Translations under genes and position numbers: made by a program
Origin: Fragum whitleyi
Lineage: Eukaryota; Mollusca; Bivalvia; Cardiida; Cardiidae
DNA length: 64,000 bases
Direction of reading: 5' to 3'
NCBI GenBank assembly: GCA_948146395.1
Contig: OX411546.1
Span: 25,150,449-25,214,448 of the forward strand
Shown here: piece after piece, positions 26,877-40,619 of the stretch
Layout of the letters: the number at the start of each line of letters is the position of its first letter
Position numbering within the stretch: the stretch's first letter is position 1
Notes under the pieces: generated by a model
Database searches by the model: none
Seen by the model: the letters and a program-made list of their open reading frames with translations, nothing else
What the model was told of the DNA's origin: nothing

Positions 26877-27033
26877 GCAAAAAATCAAATAAATATGCAC
26901 GTGGATCACTGTTCTCCACTTCAAAATGCCATTTTCAAGCTGCACTATTTTTTCGTTAAGATCTACTTTTACCATACAACGACCTCCGGAAGTAAATTCC
27001 AGTGAGGTCACTCCTAAATTTAAGAGCTTTTTG
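26877..27033 (-). pseudogene. Possible exon remnant, minus strand, split by the SINE
   Basis: With the SINE and one target copy removed, the minus strand from about 27420 down to 26877 is open for about 80 codons. It contains KSIWKLEECKKLLNLGVTSL followed by EFTSGGRCMVKVDLNEKIVQ and LENGILKWRTVIH. A pyrimidine tract and CCCCCCAG stand just before SIDKSIW and could be a 3' splice site. No family is recognised. It could be chance in AT-rich DNA. Confidence 0.22.
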
Positions 27034-27045
27034 CATTCCTCTAAC

Positions 27046-27354
27046 CCGACCAGCCCGATTAGCTCAGTTGGTAGAGCACCGGACTTCAAAACCATTGGAG
27101 TTCGGCGGCGTGGGTTCGATTCCCGGGCTGGTACACTAATAAAAACTAATTGTCTTTCGGATGAGACGTTAAACCGAGGCCCCGTGAGACGGTGCTTTAC
27201 ACCGAGCACGTTAAAGAACCATGGCGGATCTCAGCAGTAGTTTCGTCATGTATCCTTGCACTATCCCCCGTAACAACTAACCGTCTTCTGGGGGCGTCGC
27301 TCATATGGGCATGTGCTACGGTAGCGACGATAAATAAACGGAAATACATACATA
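27046..27354 (+). mobile_element. tRNA-derived SINE in array unit 1
   Basis: The head is tRNA-like: CCAGCCCG pairs with CGGGCTGG, the D arm GCTCAGTTGGTAGAGC is perfect, and the B box is GGTTCGATTCC. The anticodon arm does not fold well, so this is not a working tRNA gene. The body GATGAGACGTTAAACCGAGG, then CACCGAGCACGTTAAAGAACC, resembles a conserved core domain shared by SINEs of several animal phyla (Nin/Meta type, by memory). The tail is ACATACATACA. A 12-bp duplication CATTCCTCTAAC flanks it (27034-27045, 27355-27366). Confidence 0.92.
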
Positions 27355-29355
27355 CATTCCTCTAACTTCCAAATACTTTTGTCAATGCTGGGGGGGTATT
27401 GTGACCAAAGTTAAGTCAATAAGGTTTTAATATTTGCATTTGTCACTGAAATATGACGATTTTAGGACATGACCTGTTTAGCGAAAAAAGGCAAGAATTC
27501 AGAGCACTGTTATTTGTGATGTAACATGATTACTTAATCAAATAATTTTTGGTAAGAAGCCATTGGGAATGATTTCTCAAAGTATAATTTTGAACTATTA
27601 CTCCATCCAAACTTGTTAAGCAAAAAATGATAAACATAACTTGATTTTGAGGCAGTAAAAAGGGGAATTAATCATTGAAGGTCGAGGTAATTTTAACAAA
27701 AAAATCGCAATTTTCACGTTTTAATGCCAATTAAAAGAACTTAATCATAAAAATATGCGCAAAAAGAGTGTTTTCTGTTAAAAGGTATCAAAATGGCAGT
27801 AGAAAGAAAAAATAAAACAAACATCCTAGCTTCAAAAATCGTAACTTTGAGGAATCAAATGGTATAATAGCGTTCCCCAGAAATTAAAAGGGGCTCATAT
27901 AGAGTAAAGGGTGGAATTCAAAATTCCACAATCTTTGCTTAATGTTTCAGGATCTAAAACATCGTTTAAGAGATTGTGCATCGTAAACTTACATAATGGG
28001 TAGGAATAACGAAAACCAATCATCAAAAAACATGTCAAAATAGTCATACTGGGTGTGAAATTAAAAACAAAAATGACAGCGCCCGCTCATTTTAATTTCT
28101 TAAAATGCAGTTTTATGTCAAAAATCTCCTTGAAAGCTCTGTTCTATAACAGATATGTTGTATAACAACTCAATAAAAGGTATAAGAAACCGCAACGGGA
28201 AGGAGAAACGTCCATTTTACAACATGGACTTGGGGTACCCACTTCAATTAATATCCATTCTGAAATGGGTGTTAAGGGTTGGAAAATGGGTCTCTTGTAT
28301 CATTTTGAGCCATGTCGAGAATTTCACTCACGTGTAGGTATTCAGCTATGACGACTTTACTATTTAAGTAACAGAAACGGAAGATCAGTCAATTTACAAG
28401 AAACAACTTGACACGATAAAGAGGAGAACATTTTACATAATTGATCATTTTGACTTGTAAGACTCTATGTTTCCCCTAGCAAATTAACTTGATTCAAATG
28501 CTTTTGTCTCTAATTTGCTTTTTTTAAAAGTGTTTTGAAACTGTCTTCTTCAATTGAGAAAACGAGTTGGAAAATGTGTTAAAATTACTCTAAAAAAACG
28601 CTATCAAAAAGGACCAGTCCCCTGCGACAAAGTCATGAAAAAACCGTTATCGGGGCAAGGGTTAAGCATTTTCTCACCATTACTTACTTAGAATTCACTT
28701 TTAATTGCATGACTATTGAAAAACAAATGGTTCCCAAGTTTATCAGCATGGAATTTTTGCTTTGAAGTTTTATGAACGCCAGAAAAGTAATATTGAAATG
28801 GGCTTCTTTCGATATTGAACTTACCCATATAGTGAAAAGGGTTTGAATTTCAAGCCAGAAAAGGGATTTAGAATTAGAAGAAATAGGCATATTTCCTGTT
28901 TACTGCCAGCACATGTCTATTTCCAATACTCTGAGCAAAGTAAATTAAAAATTTACAGTGAGAAAACGATTTTTCGATCACCTTTGTGTGATACCCTCAT
29001 ATTACAAAATCGCAGGTTTTAAATGGGGTAAGGGTGTTTTATGTCCATTCTATCGCATTGTTTACATAATTAATTACATCCACTTGACCAATTAAATTAA
29101 TCCTTGCTACCCAAAGCGCGAAAACTGACTTAATGATAATTTTAGCCTCAACAAAAGTTAAAAAATGCAAGAAGAAATACTTACAAGGAATTTCCTTTAA
29201 TTTTTTAAAAAATTTAAAAAATTGATTTTAAATCGATAAAATCATCAAAATTAAATTTTTTACACTTTTTGAAACTATTGACAAAATATTACGTCATTTG
29301 CAACTATCTGAAGAGGTCAAAACTCGTTTTCTCAAAATCGGACCTTTTTACCATC

Positions 29356-32171
29356 TAGGTCAGACCCCACCCAATTTTGTGCCTTCTTTGTTCTATATAA
29401 AATTGCTCAACTTTCAGGTGCTGCAGCGCATTCCACAACAATGCGTTTATATATTACGTCACCAGCGCTTCATCTACATTCATTGTTTTATCATTCGAGA
29501 CTAAAATAAATGGGTCTTTTAGGTTTAACTTTTGGGCTATTCAAGCCAGAGTAAAGGAACCGTCTTTTTTCCACCTATGAAGAGGTCAGCTAGTTCGGGC
29601 ACGCCCACCGTCGCTCATCCGTCCTCCCGGAAAGGAAATCGTGCACAAAAAAGATCGAGCCAAGTCTTATATTAAAGAAGAGATGCAAGACTAGCAAAAA
29701 ATCAAATAAATATGCACGTGGATCACTGTTCTCCACTTCAAAATGCCATTTTCAAGCTGCACTATTTTTTCGTTAAGATCTACTTTTACCATACAACGAC
29801 CTCCGGAAGTAAATTCCAGTGAGGTCACTCCTAAATTTAAGAGCTTTTTGCATTCCTCTAACCCGACCAGCCCGATTAGCTCAGTTGGTAGAGCACCGGA
29901 CTTCAAAACCATTGGAGTTCGGCGGCGTGGGTTCGATTCCCGGGCTGGTACACTAATAAAAACTAATTGTCTTTCGGATGAGACGTTAAACCGAGGCCCC
30001 GTGAGACGGTGCTTTACACCGAGCACGTTAAAGAACCATGGCGGATCTCAGCAGTAGTTTCGTCAAGTATCCTTGCACTATCCCCCGTAACAACTAACCG
30101 TCTTCTGGGGGCGTCGCTCATATGGGCATGTGCTACGGTAGCGACGATAAATAAACGGAAATACATACATACATTCCTCTAACTTCCAAATACTTTTGTC
30201 AATGCTGGGGGGTATTGTGACCAAAGTTAAGTCAATAAGGTTTTAATATTTGCATTTGTCACTGAAATATGACGATTTTAGGACATGACCTGTTTAGCGA
30301 AAAAAGGCAAGAATTCAGAGCACTGTTATTTGTGATGTAACATGATTACTTAATCAAATAATTTTTGGTAAGAAGCCATTGGGAATGATTTCTCAAAGTA
30401 TAATTTTGAACTATTACTCCATCCAAACTTGTTAAGCAAAAAATGATAAACATAACTTGATTTTGAGGCAGTAAAAAGGGGAATTAATCATTGAAGGTCG
30501 AGGTAATTTTAACAAAAAAATCGCAATTTTCACGTTTTAATGCCAATTAAAAGAACTTAATCATAAAAATATGCGCAAAAAGAGTGTTTTCTGTTAAAAG
30601 GTATCAAAATGGCAGTAGAAAGAAAAAATAAAACAAACATCCTAGCTTCAAAAATCGTAACTTTGAGGAATCAAATGGTATAATAGCGTTCCCCAGAAAT
30701 TAAAAGGGGCTCATATAGAGTAAAGGGTGGAATTCAAAATTCCACAATCTTTGCTTAATGTTTCAGGATCTAAAACATCGTTTAAGAGATTGTGCATCGT
30801 AAACTTACATTATGGGTAGGAATAACGAAAACCAATCATCAAAAAACATGTCAAAATAGTCATACTGGGTGTGAAATTAAAAACAAAAATGACAGCGCCC
30901 GCTCATTTTAATTTCTTAAAATGCAGTTTTATGTCAAAAATCTCCTTGAAAGCTCTGTTCTATAACAGATATGTTGTATAACAACTCAATAAAAGGTATA
31001 AGAAACCGCAACGGGAAGGAGAAACGTCCATTTTACAACATGGACTTGGGGTACCCACTTCAATTAATATCCATTCTGAAATGGGTGTTAAGGGTTGGAA
31101 AATGGGTCTCTTGTATCATTTTGAGCCATGTCGAGAATTTCACTCACGTGTAGGTATTCAGCTATGACGACTTTACTATTTAAGTAACAGAAACGGAAGA
31201 TCAGTCAATTTACAAGAAACAACTTGACGCGATAAAGAGGAGAACATTTTACATAATTGATCATTTTGACTTGTAAGACTCTATGTTTCCCCTAGCAAAT
31301 TAACTTGATTCAAATGCTTTTGTCTCTAATTTGCTTTTTTTAAAAGTGTTTTGAAACTGTCTTCTTCAATTGAGAAAACGAGTTGGAAAATGTGTTAAAA
31401 TTACTCTAAAAAAACGCTATCAAAAAGGACCAGTCCCCTGCGACAAAGTCATGAAAAAACCGTTATCGGGGCAAGGGTTAAGCATTTTCTCACCATTACT
31501 TACTTAGAATTCACTTTTAATTGCATGACTATTGAAAAACAAATGGTTCCCAAGTTTATCAGCATGGAATTTTTGCTTTGAAGTTTTATGAACGCCAGAA
31601 AAGTAATATTGAAATGGGCTTCTTTCGATATTGAACTTACCCATATAGTGAAAAGGGTTTGAATTTCAAGCCAGAAAAGGGATTTAGAATTAGAAGAAAT
31701 AGGCATATTTCCTGTTTACTGCCAGCACATGTCTATTTCCAATACTCTGAGCAAAGTAAATTAAAAATTTACAGTGAGAAAACGATTTTTCGATCACCTT
31801 TGTGTGATACCCTCATATTACAAAATCGCAGGTTTTAAATGGGGTAAGGGTGTTTTATGTCCATTCTATCGCATTGTTTACATAATTAATTACATCCACT
31901 TGACCAATTAAATTAATCCTTGCTACCCAAAGCGCGAAAACTGACTTAATGATAATTTTAGCCTCAACAAAAGTTAAAAAATGCAAGAAGAAATACTTAC
32001 AAGGAATTTCCTTTAATTTTTTAAAAAATTTAAAAAATTGATTTTAAATCGATAAAATCATCAAAATTAAATTTTTTACACTTTTTGAAACTATTGACAA
32101 AATATTACGTCATTTGCAACTATCTGAAGAGGTCAAAACTCGTTTTCTCAAAATCGGACCTTTTTACCATC
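29356..32171 (+). repeat. Array unit 2
   Basis: 2816 bp and the most diverged unit. Private single-base changes lie at 29510, 29665 (Ala to Val in the short frame), 30066, 30811 and 31229. Confidence 0.95.
29863..30171 (+). mobile_element. SINE in array unit 2
   Basis: Same SINE and same flanking CATTCCTCTAAC duplication (29851-29862, 30172-30183). It was copied with the unit, not independently inserted. It has one private change at 30066. Confidence 0.92.
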
Positions 32172-34987
32172 TAGGTCAGACCCCACCCAATTTTGTGCCT
32201 TCTTTGTTCTATATAAAATTGCTCAACTTTCAGGTGCTGCAGCGCATTCCACAACAATGCGTTTATATATTACGTCACCAGCGCTTCATCTACATTCATT
32301 GTTTTATCATTCGAGACTAAAATAACTGGGTCTTTTAGGTTTAACTTTTGGGCTATTCAAGCCAGAGTAAAGGAACCGTCTTTTTTCCACCTATGAAGAG
32401 GTCAGCTAGTTCGGGCACGCCCACCGTCGCTCATCCGTCCTCCCGGAAAGGAAATCGTGCACAAAAAAGATCGAGCCAAGCCTTATATTAAAGAAGAGAT
32501 GCAAGACTAGCAAAAAATCAAATAAATATGCACGTGGATCACTGTTCTCCACTTCAAAATGCCATTTTCAAGCTGCACTATTTTTTCGTTAAGATCTACT
32601 TTTACCATACAACGACCTCCGGAAGTAAATTCCAGTGAGGTCACTCCTAAATTTAAGAGCTTTTTGCATTCCTCTAACCCGACCAGCCCGATTAGCTCAG
32701 TTGGTAGAGCACCGGACTTCAAAACCATTGGAGTTCGGCGGCGTGGGTTCGATTCCCGGGCTGGTACACTAATAAAAACTAATTGTCTTTCGGATGAGAC
32801 GTTAAACCGAGGCCCCGTGAGACGGTGCTTTACACCGAGCACGTTAAAGAACCATGGCGGATCTCAGCAGTAGTTTCGTCATGTATCCTTGCACTATCCC
32901 CCGTAACAACTAACCGTCTTCTGGGGGCGTCGCTCATATGGGCATGTGCTACGGTAGCGACGATAAATAAACGGAAATACATACATACATTCCTCTAACT
33001 TCCAAATACTTTTGTCAATGCTGGGGGGTATTGTGACCAAAGTTAAGTCAATAAGGTTTTAATATTTGCATTTGTCACTGAAATATGACGATTTTAGGAC
33101 ATGACCTGTTTAGCGAAAAAAGGCAAGAATTCAGAGCACTGTTATTTGTGATGTAACATGATTACTTAATCAAATAATTTTTGGTAAGAAGCCATTGGGA
33201 ATGATTTCTCAAAGTATAATTTTGAACTATTACTCCATCCAAACTTGTTAAGCAAAAAATGATAAACATAACTTGATTTTGAGGCAGTAAAAAGGGGAAT
33301 TAATCATTGAAGGTCGAGGTAATTTTAACAAAAAAATCGCAATTTTCACGTTTTAATGCCAATTAAAAGAACTTAATCATAAAAATATGCGCAAAAAGAG
33401 TGTTTTCTGTTAAAAGGTATCAAAATGGCAGTAGAAAGAAAAAATAAAACAAACATCCTAGCTTCAAAAATCGTAACTTTGAGGAATCAAATGGTATAAT
33501 AGCGTTCCCCAGAAATTAAAAGGGGCTCATATAGAGTAAAGGGTGGAATTCAAAATTCCACAATCTTTGCTTAATGTTTCAGGATCTAAAACATCGTTTA
33601 AGAGATTGTGCATCGTAAACTTACATAATGGGTAGGAATAACGAAAACCAATCATCAAAAAACATGTCAAAATAGTCATACTGGGTGTGAAATTAAAAAC
33701 AAAAATGACAGCGCCCGCTCATTTTAATTTCTTAAAATGCAGTTTTATGTCAAAAATCTCCTTGAAAGCTCTGTTCTATAACAGATATGTTGTATAACAA
33801 CTCAATAAAAGGTATAAGAAACCGCAACGGGAAGGAGAAACGTCCATTTTACAACATGGACTTGGGGTACCCACTTCAATTAATATCCATTCTGAAATGG
33901 GTGTTAAGGGTTGGAAAATGGGTCTCTTGTATCATTTTGAGCCATGTCGAGAATTTCACTCACGTGTAGGTATTCAGCTATGACGACTTTACTATTTAAG
34001 TAACAGAAACGGAAGATCAGTCAATTTACAAGAAACAACTTGACACGATAAAGAGGAGAACATTTTACATAATTGATCATTTTGACTTGTAAGACTCTAT
34101 GTTTCCCCTAGCAAATTAACTTGATTCAAATGCTTTTGTCTCTAATTTGCTTTTTTTAAAAGTGTTTTGAAACTGTCTTCTTCAATTGAGAAAACGAGTT
34201 GGAAAATGTGTTAAAATTACTCTAAAAAAACGCTATCAAAAAGGACCAGTCCCCTGCGACAAAGTCATGAAAAAACCGTTATCGGGGCAAGGGTTAAGCA
34301 TTTTCTCACCATTACTTACTTAGAATTCACTTTTAATTGCATGACTATTGAAAAACAAATGGTTCCCAAGTTTATCAGCATGGAATTTTTGCTTTGAAGT
34401 TTTATGAACGCCAGAAAAGTAATATTGAAATGGGCTTCTTTCGATATTGAACTTACCCATATAGTGAAAAGGGTTTGAATTTCAAGCCAGAAAAGGGATT
34501 TAGAATTAGAAGAAATAGGCATATTTCCTGTTTACTGCCAGCACATGTCTATTTCCAATACTCTGAGCAAAGTAAATTAAAAATTTACAGTGAGAAAACG
34601 ATTTTTCGATCACCTTTGTGTGATACCCTCATATTACAAAATCGCAGGTTTTAAATGGGGTAAGGGTGTTTTATGTCCATTCTATCGCATTGTTTACATA
34701 ATTAATTACATCCACTTGACCAATTAAATTAATCCTTGCTACCCAAAGCGCGAAAACTGACTTAATGATAATTTTAGCCTCAACAAAAGTTAAAAAATGC
34801 AAGAAGAAATACTTACAAGGAATTTCCTTTAATTTTTTAAAAAATTTAAAAAATTGATTTTAAATCGATAAAATCATCAAAATTAATTTTTTTACACTTT
34901 TTGAAACTATTGACAAAATATTACGTCATTTGCAACTATCTGAAGAGGTCAAAACTCGTTTTCTCAAAATCGGACCTTTTTACCATC
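32172..34987 (+). repeat. Array unit 3
   Basis: 2816 bp. A private A-to-T change lies at about 34887 in the AT-rich tract. Confidence 0.95.
32679..32987 (+). mobile_element. SINE in array unit 3
   Basis: Same SINE and target duplication as unit 1, carried by the unit. Confidence 0.92.
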
Positions 34988-37803
34988 TAGGTCAGACCCC
35001 ACCCAATTTTGTGCCTTCTTTGTTCTATATAAAATTGCTCAACTTTCAGGTGCTGCAGCGCATTCCACAACAATGCGTTTATATATTACGTCACCAGCGC
35101 TTCATCTACATTCATTGTTTTATCATTCGAGACTAAAATAACTGGGTCTTTTAGGTTTAACTTTTGGGCTATTCAAGCCAGAGTAAAGGAACCGTCTTTT
35201 TTCCACCTATGAAGAGGTCAGCTAGTTCGGGCACGCCCACCGTCGCTCATCCGTCCTCCCGGAAAGGAAATCGTGCACAAAAAAGATCGAGCCAAGCCTT
35301 ATATTAAAGAAGAGATGCAAGACTAGCAAAAAATCAAATAAATATGCACGTGGATCACTGTTCTCCACTTCAAAATGCCATTTTCAAGCTGCACTATTTT
35401 TTCGTTAAGATCTACTTTTACCATACAACGACCTCCGGAAGTAAATTCCAGTGAGGTCACTCCTAAATTTAAGAGCTTTTTGCATTCCTCTAACCCGACC
35501 AGCCCGATTAGCTCAGTTGGTAGAGCACCGGACTTCAAAACCATTGGAGTTCGGCGGCGTGGGTTCGATTCCCGGGCTGGTACACTAATAAAAACTAATT
35601 GTCTTTCGGATGAGACGTTAAACCGAGGCCCCGTGAGACGGTGCTTTACACCGAGCACGTTAAAGAACCATGGCGGATCTCAGCAGTAGTTTCGTCATGT
35701 ATCCTTGCACTATCCCCCGTAACAACTAACCGTCTTCTGGGGGCGTCGCTCATATGGGCATGTGCTACGGTAGCGACGATAAATAAACGGAAATACATAC
35801 ATACATTCCTCTAACTTCCAAATACTTTTGTCAATGCTGGGGGGTATTGTGACCAAAGTTAAGTCAATAAGGTTTTAATATTTGCATTTGTCACTGAAAT
35901 ATGACGATTTTAGGACATGACCTGTTTAGCGAAAAAAGGCAAGAATTCAGAGCACTGTTATTTGTGATGTAACATGATTACTTAATCAAATAATTTTTGG
36001 TAAGAAGCCATTGGGAATGATTTCTCAAAGTATAATTTTGAACTATTACTCCATCCAAACTTGTTAAGCAAAAAATGATAAACATAACTTGATTTTGAGG
36101 CAGTAAAAAGGGGAATTAATCATTGAAGGTCGAGGTAATTTTAACAAAAAAATCGCAATTTTCACGTTTTAATGCCAATTAAAAGAACTTAATCATAAAA
36201 ATATGCGCAAAAAGAGTGTTTTCTGTTAAAAGGTATCAAAATGGCAGTAGAAAGAAAAAATAAAACAAACATCCTAGCTTCAAAAATCGTAACTTTGAGG
36301 AATCAAATGGTATAATAGCGTTCCCCAGAAATTAAAAGGGGCTCATATAGAGTAAAGGGTGGAATTCAAAATTCCACAATCTTTGCTTAATGTTTCAGGA
36401 TCTAAAACATCGTTTAAGAGATTGTGCATCGTAAACTTACATAATGGGTAGGAATAACGAAAACCAATCATCAAAAAACATGTCAAAATAGTCATACTGG
36501 GTGTGAAATTAAAAACAAAAATGACAGCGCCCGCTCATTTTAATTTCTTAAAATGCAGTTTTATGTCAAAAATCTCCTTGAAAGCTCTGTTCTATAACAG
36601 ATATGTTGTATAACAACTCAATAAAAGGTATAAGAAACCGCAACGGGAAGGAGAAACGTCCATTTTACAACATGGACTTGGGGTACCCACTTCAATTAAT
36701 ATCCATTCTGAAATGGGTGTTAAGGGTTGGAAAATGGGTCTCTTGTATCATTTTGAGCCATGTCGAGAATTTCACTCACGTGTAGGTATTCAGCTATGAC
36801 GACTTTACTATTTAAGTAACAGAAACGGAAGATCAGTCAATTTACAAGAAACAACTTGACACGATAAAGAGGAGAACATTTTACATAATTGATCATTTTG
36901 ACTTGTAAGACTCTATGTTTCCCCTAGCAAATTAACTTGATTCAAATGCTTTTGTCTCTAATTTGCTTTTTTTAAAAGTGTTTTGAAACTGTCTTCTTCA
37001 ATTGAGAAAACGAGTTGGAAAATGTGTTAAAATTACTCTAAAAAAACGCTATCAAAAAGGACCAGTCCCCTGCGACAAAGTCATGAAAAAACCGTTATCG
37101 GGGCAAGGGTTAAGCATTTTCTCACCATTACTTACTTAGAATTCACTTTTAATTGCATGACTATTGAAAAACAAATGGTTCCCAAGTTTATCAGCATGGA
37201 ATTTTTGCTTTGAAGTTTTATGAACGCCAGAAAAGTAATATTGAAATGGGCTTCTTTCGATATTGAACTTACCCATATAGTGAAAAGGGTTTGAATTTCA
37301 AGCCAGAAAAGGGATTTAGAATTAGAAGAAATAGGCATATTTCCTGTTTACTGCCAGCACATGTCTATTTCCAATACTCTGAGCAAAGTAAATTAAAAAT
37401 TTACAGTGAGAAAACGATTTTTCGATCACCTTTGTGTGATACCCTCATATTACAAAATCGCAGGTTTTAAATGGGGTAAGGGTGTTTTATGTCCATTCTA
37501 TCGCATTGTTTACATAATTAATTACATCCACTTGACCAATTAAATTAATCCTTGCTACCCAAAGCGCGAAAACTGACTTAATGATAATTTTAGCCTCAAC
37601 AAAAGTTAAAAAATGCAAGAAGAAATACTTACAAGGAATTTCCTTTAATTTTTTAAAAAATTTAAAAAATTGATTTTAAATCGATAAAATCATCAAAATT
37701 AAATTTTTTACACTTTTTGAAACTATTGACAAAATATTACGTCATTTGCAACTATCTGAAGAGGTCAAAACTCGTTTTCTCAAAATCGGACCTTTTTACC
37801 ATC
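34988..37803 (+). repeat. Array unit 4
   Basis: 2816 bp. It matches the consensus, with no private change noticed. Confidence 0.95.
35495..35803 (+). mobile_element. SINE in array unit 4
   Basis: Same SINE and target duplication as unit 1, carried by the unit. Confidence 0.92.
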
Positions 37804-40619
37804 TAGGTCAGACCCCACCCAATTTTGTGCCTTCTTTGTTCTATATAAAATTGCTCAACTTTCAGGTGCTGCAGCGCATTCCACAACAATGCGTTTATAT
37901 ATTACGTCACCAGCGCTTCATCTACATTCATTGTTTTATCATTCGAGACTAAAATAACTGGGTCTTTTAGGTTTAACTTTTGGGCTATTCAAGCCAGAGT
38001 AAAGGAACCGTCTTTTTTCCACCTATGAAGAGGTCAGCTAGTTCGGGCACGCCCACCGTCGCTCATCCGTCCTCCCGGAAAGGAAATCGTGCACAAAAAA
38101 GATCGAGCCAAGCCTTATATTAAAGAAGAGATGCAAGACTAGCAAAAAATCAAATAAATATGCACGTGGATCACTGTTCTCCACTTCAAAATGCCATTTT
38201 CAAGCTGCACTATTTTTTCGTTAAGATCTACTTTTACCATACAACGACCTCCGGAAGTAAATTCCAGTGAGGTCACTCCTAAATTTAAGAGCTTTTTGCA
38301 TTCCTCTAACCCGACCAGCCCGATTAGCTCAGTTGGTAGAGCACCGGACTTCAAAACCATTGGAGTTCGGCGGCGTGGGTTCGATTCCCGGGCTGGTACA
38401 CTAATAAAAACTAATTGTCTTTCGGATGAGACGTTAAACCGAGGCCCCGTGAGACGGTGCTTTACACCGAGCACGTTAAAGAACCATGGCGGATCTCAGC
38501 AGTAGTTTCGTCATGTATCCTTGCACTATCCCCCGTAACAACTAACCGTCTTCTGGGGGCGTCGCTCATATGGGCATGTGCTACGGTAGCGACGATAAAT
38601 AAACGGAAATACATACATACATTCCTCTAACTTCCAAATACTTTTGTCAATGCTGGGGGGTATTGTGACCAAAGTTAAGTCAATAAGGTTTTAATATTTG
38701 CATTTGTCACTGAAATATGACGATTTTAGGACATGACCTGTTTAGCGAAAAAAGGCAAGAATTCAGAGCACTGTTATTTGTGATGTAACATGATTACTTA
38801 ATCAAATAATTTTTGGTAAGAAGCCATTGGGAATGATTTCTCAAAGTATAATTTTGAACTATTACTCCATCCAAACTTGTTAAGCAAAAAATGATAAACA
38901 TAACTTGATTTTGAGGCAGTAAAAAGGGGAATTAATCATTGAAGGTCGAGGTAATTTTAACAAAAAAATCGCAATTTTCACGTTTTAATGCCAATTAAAA
39001 GAACTTAATCATAAAAATATGCGCAAAAAGAGTGTTTTCTGTTAAAAGGTATCAAAATGGCAGTAGAAAGAAAAAATAAAACAAACATCCTAGCTTCAAA
39101 AATCGTAACTTTGAGGAATCAAATGGTATAATAGCGTTCCCCAGAAATTAAAAGGGGCTCATATAGAGTAAAGGGTGGAATTCAAAATTCCACAATCTTT
39201 GCTTAATGTTTCAGGATCTAAAACTTCGTTTAAGAGATTGTGCATCGTAAACTTACATAATGGGTAGGAATAACGAAAACCAATCATCAAAAAACATGTC
39301 AAAATAGTCATACTGGGTGTGAAATTAAAAACAAAAATGACAGCGCCCGCTCATTTTAATTTCTTAAAATGCAGTTTTATGTCAAAAATCTCCTTGAAAG
39401 CTCTGTTCTATAACAGATATGTTGTATAACAACTCAATAAAAGGTATAAGAAACCGCAACGGGAAGGAGAAACGTCCATTTTACAACATGGACTTGGGGT
39501 ACCCACTTCAATTAATATCCATTCTGAAATGGGTGTTAAGGGTTGGAAAATGGGTCTCTTGTATCATTTTGAGCCATGTCGAGAATTTCACTCACGTGTA
39601 GGTATTCAGCTATGACGACTTTACTATTTAAGTAACAGAAACGGAAGATCAGTCAATTTACAAGAAACAACTTGACACGATAAAGAGGAGAACATTTTAC
39701 ATAATTGATCATTTTGACTTGTAAGACTCTATGTTTCCCCTAGCAAATTAACTTGATTCAAATGCTTTTGTCTCTAATTTGCTTTTTTTAAAAGTGTTTT
39801 GAAACTGTCTTCTTCAATTGAGAAAACGAGTTGGAAAATGTGTTAAAATTACTCTAAAAAAACGCTATCAAAAAGGACCAGTCCCCTGCGACAAAGTCAT
39901 GAAAAAACCGTTATCGGGGCAAGGGTTAAGCATTTTCTCACCATTACTTACTTAGAATTCACTTTTAATTGCATGACTATTGAAAAACAAATGGTTCCCA
40001 AGTTTATCAGCATGGAATTTTTGCTTTGAAGTTTTATGAACGCCAGAAAAGTAATATTGAAATGGGCTTCTTTCGATATTGAACTTACCCATATAGTGAA
40101 AAGGGTTTGAATTTCAAGCCAGAAAAGGGATTTAGAATTAGAAGAAATAGGCATATTTCCTGTTTACTGCCAGCACATGTCTATTTCCAATACTCTGAGC
40201 AAAGTAAATTAAAAATTTACAGTGAGAAAACGATTTTTCGATCACCTTTGTGTGATACCCTCATATTACAAAATCGCAGGTTTTAAATGGGGTAAGGGTG
40301 TTTTATGTCCATTCTATCGCATTGTTTACATAATTAATTACATCCACTTGACCAATTAAATTAATCCTTGCTACCCAAAGCGCGAAAACTGACTTAATGA
40401 TAATTTTAGCCTCAACAAAAGTTAAAAAATGCAAGAAGAAATACTTACAAGGAATTTCCTTTAATTTTTTAAAAAATTTAAAAAATTGATTTTAAATCGA
40501 TAAAATCATCAAAATTAAATTTTTTACACTTTTTGAAACTATTGACAAAATATTACGTCATTTGCAACTATCTGAAGAGGTCAAAACTCGTTTTCTCAAA
40601 ATCGGACCTTTTTACCATC
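37804..40619 (+). repeat. Array unit 5
   Basis: 2816 bp. It has a private A-to-T change at about 39225 (AAAACTTCG instead of AAAACATCG). Confidence 0.95.
38311..38619 (+). mobile_element. SINE in array unit 5
   Basis: Same SINE and target duplication as unit 1, carried by the unit. Confidence 0.92.

Larger units (their letters stand above)
26539..29355 (+). repeat. Array unit 1
   Basis: 2817 bp. It differs from the others by seven instead of six G in the run near 27391. It is the only unit with the unique upstream flank carrying the CRE and E-box. The rest of the unit, from about 27367, is AT-rich with no supported gene. Short frames near 28155 (+) and 28684 (-) match nothing I recognise. 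Confidence 0.95.

Noticed and set aside
27046..27135. tRNA gene repeated eight times in the array
   Set aside because: The acceptor pairing, D arm and B box are present, but the anticodon arm does not fold. The sequence continues into a SINE body and tail with target duplications, so it is a SINE head.
26874..27240. Frames of 111 residues (minus) and 104 residues (plus) in each array unit
   Set aside because: Both run through the tRNA head of the SINE on opposite strands. Their conservation only reflects the identity of the repeat units.
28155..28890. 60- and 68-residue frames in the array unit
   Set aside because: They have AT-rich composition, no recognisable motif and no promoter or poly(A) context. 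Repetition in every unit is due to the array.
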